64,000 nucleotides of DNA from contig JAWQEG010001537.1 of the NCBI GenBank assembly GCA_033782935.1, positions 950,979 through 1,014,978 on the forward strand, written 5' to 3'. The translations under genes and the position numbers were made by a program. Numbering within the stretch: position 1 is the first letter of the stretch; every line of letters begins with the position of its first letter. Origin of the DNA: Petrolisthes cinctipes. Its lineage: Eukaryota > Arthropoda > Malacostraca > Decapoda > Porcellanidae. Below are positions 62,091-64,000 of this stretch, piece by piece. The notes below the pieces were generated by a model. The model saw only the letters and a program-made list of their open reading frames with translations. It was not told the DNA's origin and searched no databases.

Positions 62091-62501
62091 TCATAGTTTT
62101 TTTTAATTTGAAGATATTCTTATTGTAGATTATTCATTATTATTATTATTTTTTTTTTATTATTATTATTATTGTGTTTTTTTTGCCAGTTTCTCAATAC
62201 TTTTTTTTTCTCTCTCTAATTTGTCTTGTATTCATAGTTTTTACATTTGAAGATATTTTTTTAATTGTTTTACAGCACTAGTAGATTATTCATCATTATT
62301 ATTATTATTTATTTATTTATTTTTTGCCAGTTTCTCAAAACTTTTTTGTTCTAATTTGTATTGTATTCATAGTTTTTACATTTGAAATATTTTAATTTTC
62401 TAGTATATTATTCATTATTATCATTATTTTTTTATTTATTTTTTTTTTTTTTTGGCCAGTTTCTCAACAATTTTTTTCTCTCTAATATGTGTTGTATCCA
62501 G
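62091..62501 (+). repeat. AT-rich tandem repeat, three copies of 135-141 bp
   Basis: Units start at 62091, 62232 and 62367 with TCATAGTTTTTACATTTGAA-like sequence. They continue through an ATT/T-rich middle and end with GCCAGTTTCTCAA and CTAATTTGT(C/A)TTGTAT. Copies differ mainly in homopolymer length. No gene is visible in 61863-62090 either; it is AT-rich unique-looking DNA. Confidence 0.85.
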
Positions 62502-62544
62502 ATAGAGAATAATTATCATATGTGGAGCCAATCTTATTCTTGTA

Positions 62545-62726
62545 CAGCCACCATCAAATACCCTCCAACACTTTCCTTCCATCCTGCAAATAAACCAGTA
62601 TCATATCAAAATATAATCATACAACACCTTACGTCAACTCAACCCCCTCAATTATTATTATTATTATTATTATGAGGTGCTGCAAAATATAATCATACAA
62701 CACCTTACGTCAACTCAACCTCCTCA

Positions 62727-62758
<32 letters not shown>

Positions 62759-62801
62759 GAGGTGCTGTAAAATATAATCATACAACACCTCAACCCCCTC
62801 A

Positions 62802-62842
<41 letters not shown>

Positions 62843-62935
62843 GAGGTGTTGCAAAATCATACATGTGTTGTTCTTTATGACCAAGATAATTACTACCATG
62901 GAAGGAAAGTGTTGGTGGATATTTGATTGTGGCTG
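62545..62935. mobile_element. TA-flanked MITE, family 2, copy A (391 bp)
   Basis: Inverted termini of 38 bp begin CAGCCACCATCAAATACCCT on the left and CAGCCACAATCAAATATCCA on the right (reverse complement), with four mismatches. TA lies on both sides (62543-62544 and 62936-62937). The interior has three tandem copies of AAAATATAATCATACAACAC followed by CAACTC, CCCCTCAATT and an (ATT)n run that lengthens from copy to copy, ending ATGAGGTG. There is no transposase. The termini suggest the Tc1/mariner group, but this is less certain than for the 589-bp element. Confidence 0.78.
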
Positions 62936-62937
62936 TA

Positions 62938-63364
62938 CAGTTACTTAATTAACTAGGATTATTTAAGATTATTTAAGGAGGGTAGTTCAGTGTAGGGTTG
63001 TAAATCTGGAGTAAATGATTCCTTCAAACTATTCCCAGCAACAGGCCAAAGGAAAATATAAACAGCATAAATTATTCTACAGTATTAAAGAGGTAATTCA
63101 CTTTGGTTACATTGGAGTGCCTTGATTCCTCCAAAGTATGCCAGGAAACAACAGGACCAGATAAACAAAAATAATGGTCTTCTGTTGTTGCTTGGAATAG
63201 TTTGGAGGATTCAGTTGCTCCAGATTCACCAACACTGTACTTCCCCCATATGGATACTTCAGTATAAAATTGTATTGTAGTTTTATTATTGTCTTACATC
63301 TTCTGTGTTTGTTATGATATCTTGAAACCAACAACTTGTATGAATGAATACTTGTGGTCAGTTG
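62938..63364 (+). other. Spacer between the two MITE copies
   Basis: No gene is supported. It contains GATTATTTAAGATTATTTAA near 62960 and the first member of the direct repeat described at 63085. A 115-codon minus-strand ORF spans the spacer and part of copy B but shows no protein features. Confidence 0.5.
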
Positions 63365-63882
63365 TATAGCCACAATCAAATATCCACCAACACTTTTCCT
63401 TTCATGGTAATAAATATCTAGGTAATAAAGAAGAACACGTGTATGATTTTGCAATACCTCATAATAATGATAATAATTGAGGGGGTTGAGTTGATGTAAG
63501 GTGTTGTTGTATGATTATATTTTACAACACCTTATAATAATAATAATAATAATCATTGAGGGGGTTGAGTTGACGCAAGGTGTTGTTGTTGTATGATTAT
63601 ATTTTGATATGATACTGGTTTATTTCCATGATGAAAGGAAAGTGTTGTAGGATATTTGTTTGTGGTTGTTTTAAGTCACCTTTACTCCCAAGTACATGAT
63701 TTCTTTGTCTTTTCTTCAAAATACAGTAGTAAGTTCTGGCTTTTAAGGTGGTAATTCGCCATGATTCCTCCAAAGTATGCCAGGAAACAGACCCAAAATG
63801 AAGACAAATAATGGTATCCTGTTGCTTGGAATAGTTTGGAGGAATCAGTGGTTACAGATTTGCCAACACTGAACTTCCCCCT
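63085..63882 (+). repeat. Direct repeats 63085-63248 and 63742-63882
   Basis: Both segments run GGTAATTC..., then GATTCCTCCAAAGTATGCCA, AATAATGGT, TGCTTGGAATAGTTTGGAGG and CCAACACTG...CTTCCCCC. Within each, ATTCCTCCAAA and TTTGGAGGAAT-type ends are mutually inverted, giving a foldable 140-165-bp element. The function is unknown. Confidence 0.75.
63365..63670. mobile_element. TA-flanked MITE, family 2, copy B
   Basis: Termini TAGCCACAATCAAATATCCA (left) and CAACCACAAACAAATATCCT (right, reverse complement) match copy A with several changes. The interior carries two copies of the TTGAGGGGGTTGAGTTGA unit, so it is in opposite orientation to copy A. (AAT)n runs are short here. Left TA is at 63363-63366; the right boundary is less clear. 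Confidence 0.7.
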
Positions 63883-64000
63883 TTAGATTAGGGGCCGTAT
63901 GCAAAAAAATAAATAAATACAGTAAATCAATAAAAAAAATATTCTAGGTGTTGACTTTGGTTTGGTGACAATACAATGACTCCCTTCACACACAATACAC
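63883..64000 (+). other. AT-rich end of the window without features
   Basis: This is A-rich DNA with short AAATA repeats, ending in a short CA stretch. I see no gene or repeat membership. Confidence 0.5.

Noticed and set aside
62382..63454. ORFs of 64-115 codons in the AT-rich tail
   Set aside because: They cross MITE termini and ATT runs, have no recognisable domain, and are of a length expected by chance.

Overview
The window comes from a eukaryotic nuclear genome and is almost entirely repetitive DNA. I find no intact host protein gene. The only real coding material is a decayed non-LTR retrotransposon. Long GA, GT and AAT microsatellites, a jockey/CR1-type LINE, a tRNA-headed SINE and Tc1/mariner-like MITEs together suggest an arthropod, plausibly a decapod crustacean. 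That is an inference from repeat content; no gene in the window fixes the species.

Bases 1-48667 are one head-to-tail satellite array of about 274 monomers. The unit is 176 bp and is itself a diverged dimer of two 88-bp half-units. All monomers point the same way. Many monomer subtypes are present, and in places they are organised into higher-order repeats: a 10-monomer period (1759 bp) near 1.4-4.4 kb, an 8-monomer period (1406 bp, about 3.4 copies) at 22.6-27.4 kb, a 12-monomer period (2125 bp, two copies) at 37.2-41.4 kb, and a dimer period (351 bp) near 47.4-48.1 kb. A single tRNA-derived SINE with a poly(A) tail (33511-33948) is the only foreign insertion I see in the array. The minus strand of the satellite is poor in stop codons, which produces hundreds of spurious overlapping ORFs of up to 290 codons. 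Because 176 is not a multiple of 3, these cannot be a repeated protein.

The array stops abruptly at about 48667. From about 49.1 to 61.9 kb lies a large, diverged, interrupted palindrome centred near 53.25 kb. Its arms carry the same blocks in inverted order: AAT and GA/CT microsatellites, G-rich TTAA-bounded foldback elements (nine copies), a CA/GT-containing module, and, nearest the centre, two minisatellites that are reverse complements of each other. The right arm has extra insertions: a 589-bp Tc1/mariner-like MITE and a 5'-truncated LINE (about 55807-59700). The LINE has a coiled-coil/RRM-like ORF1 and an endonuclease-reverse transcriptase ORF2, together carrying three in-frame stop codons. 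The left arm has its own expansion, an 11-copy minisatellite that is a single copy in the right arm.

Bases 61.9-64.0 kb are AT-rich intergenic DNA with a three-copy 135-141-bp tandem repeat, two inverted copies of a second TA-flanked MITE family, and a pair of 140-165-bp direct repeats. The main biological interest is structural: satellite evolution, a satellite edge next to a palindrome, and foldback/G-quadruplex elements.
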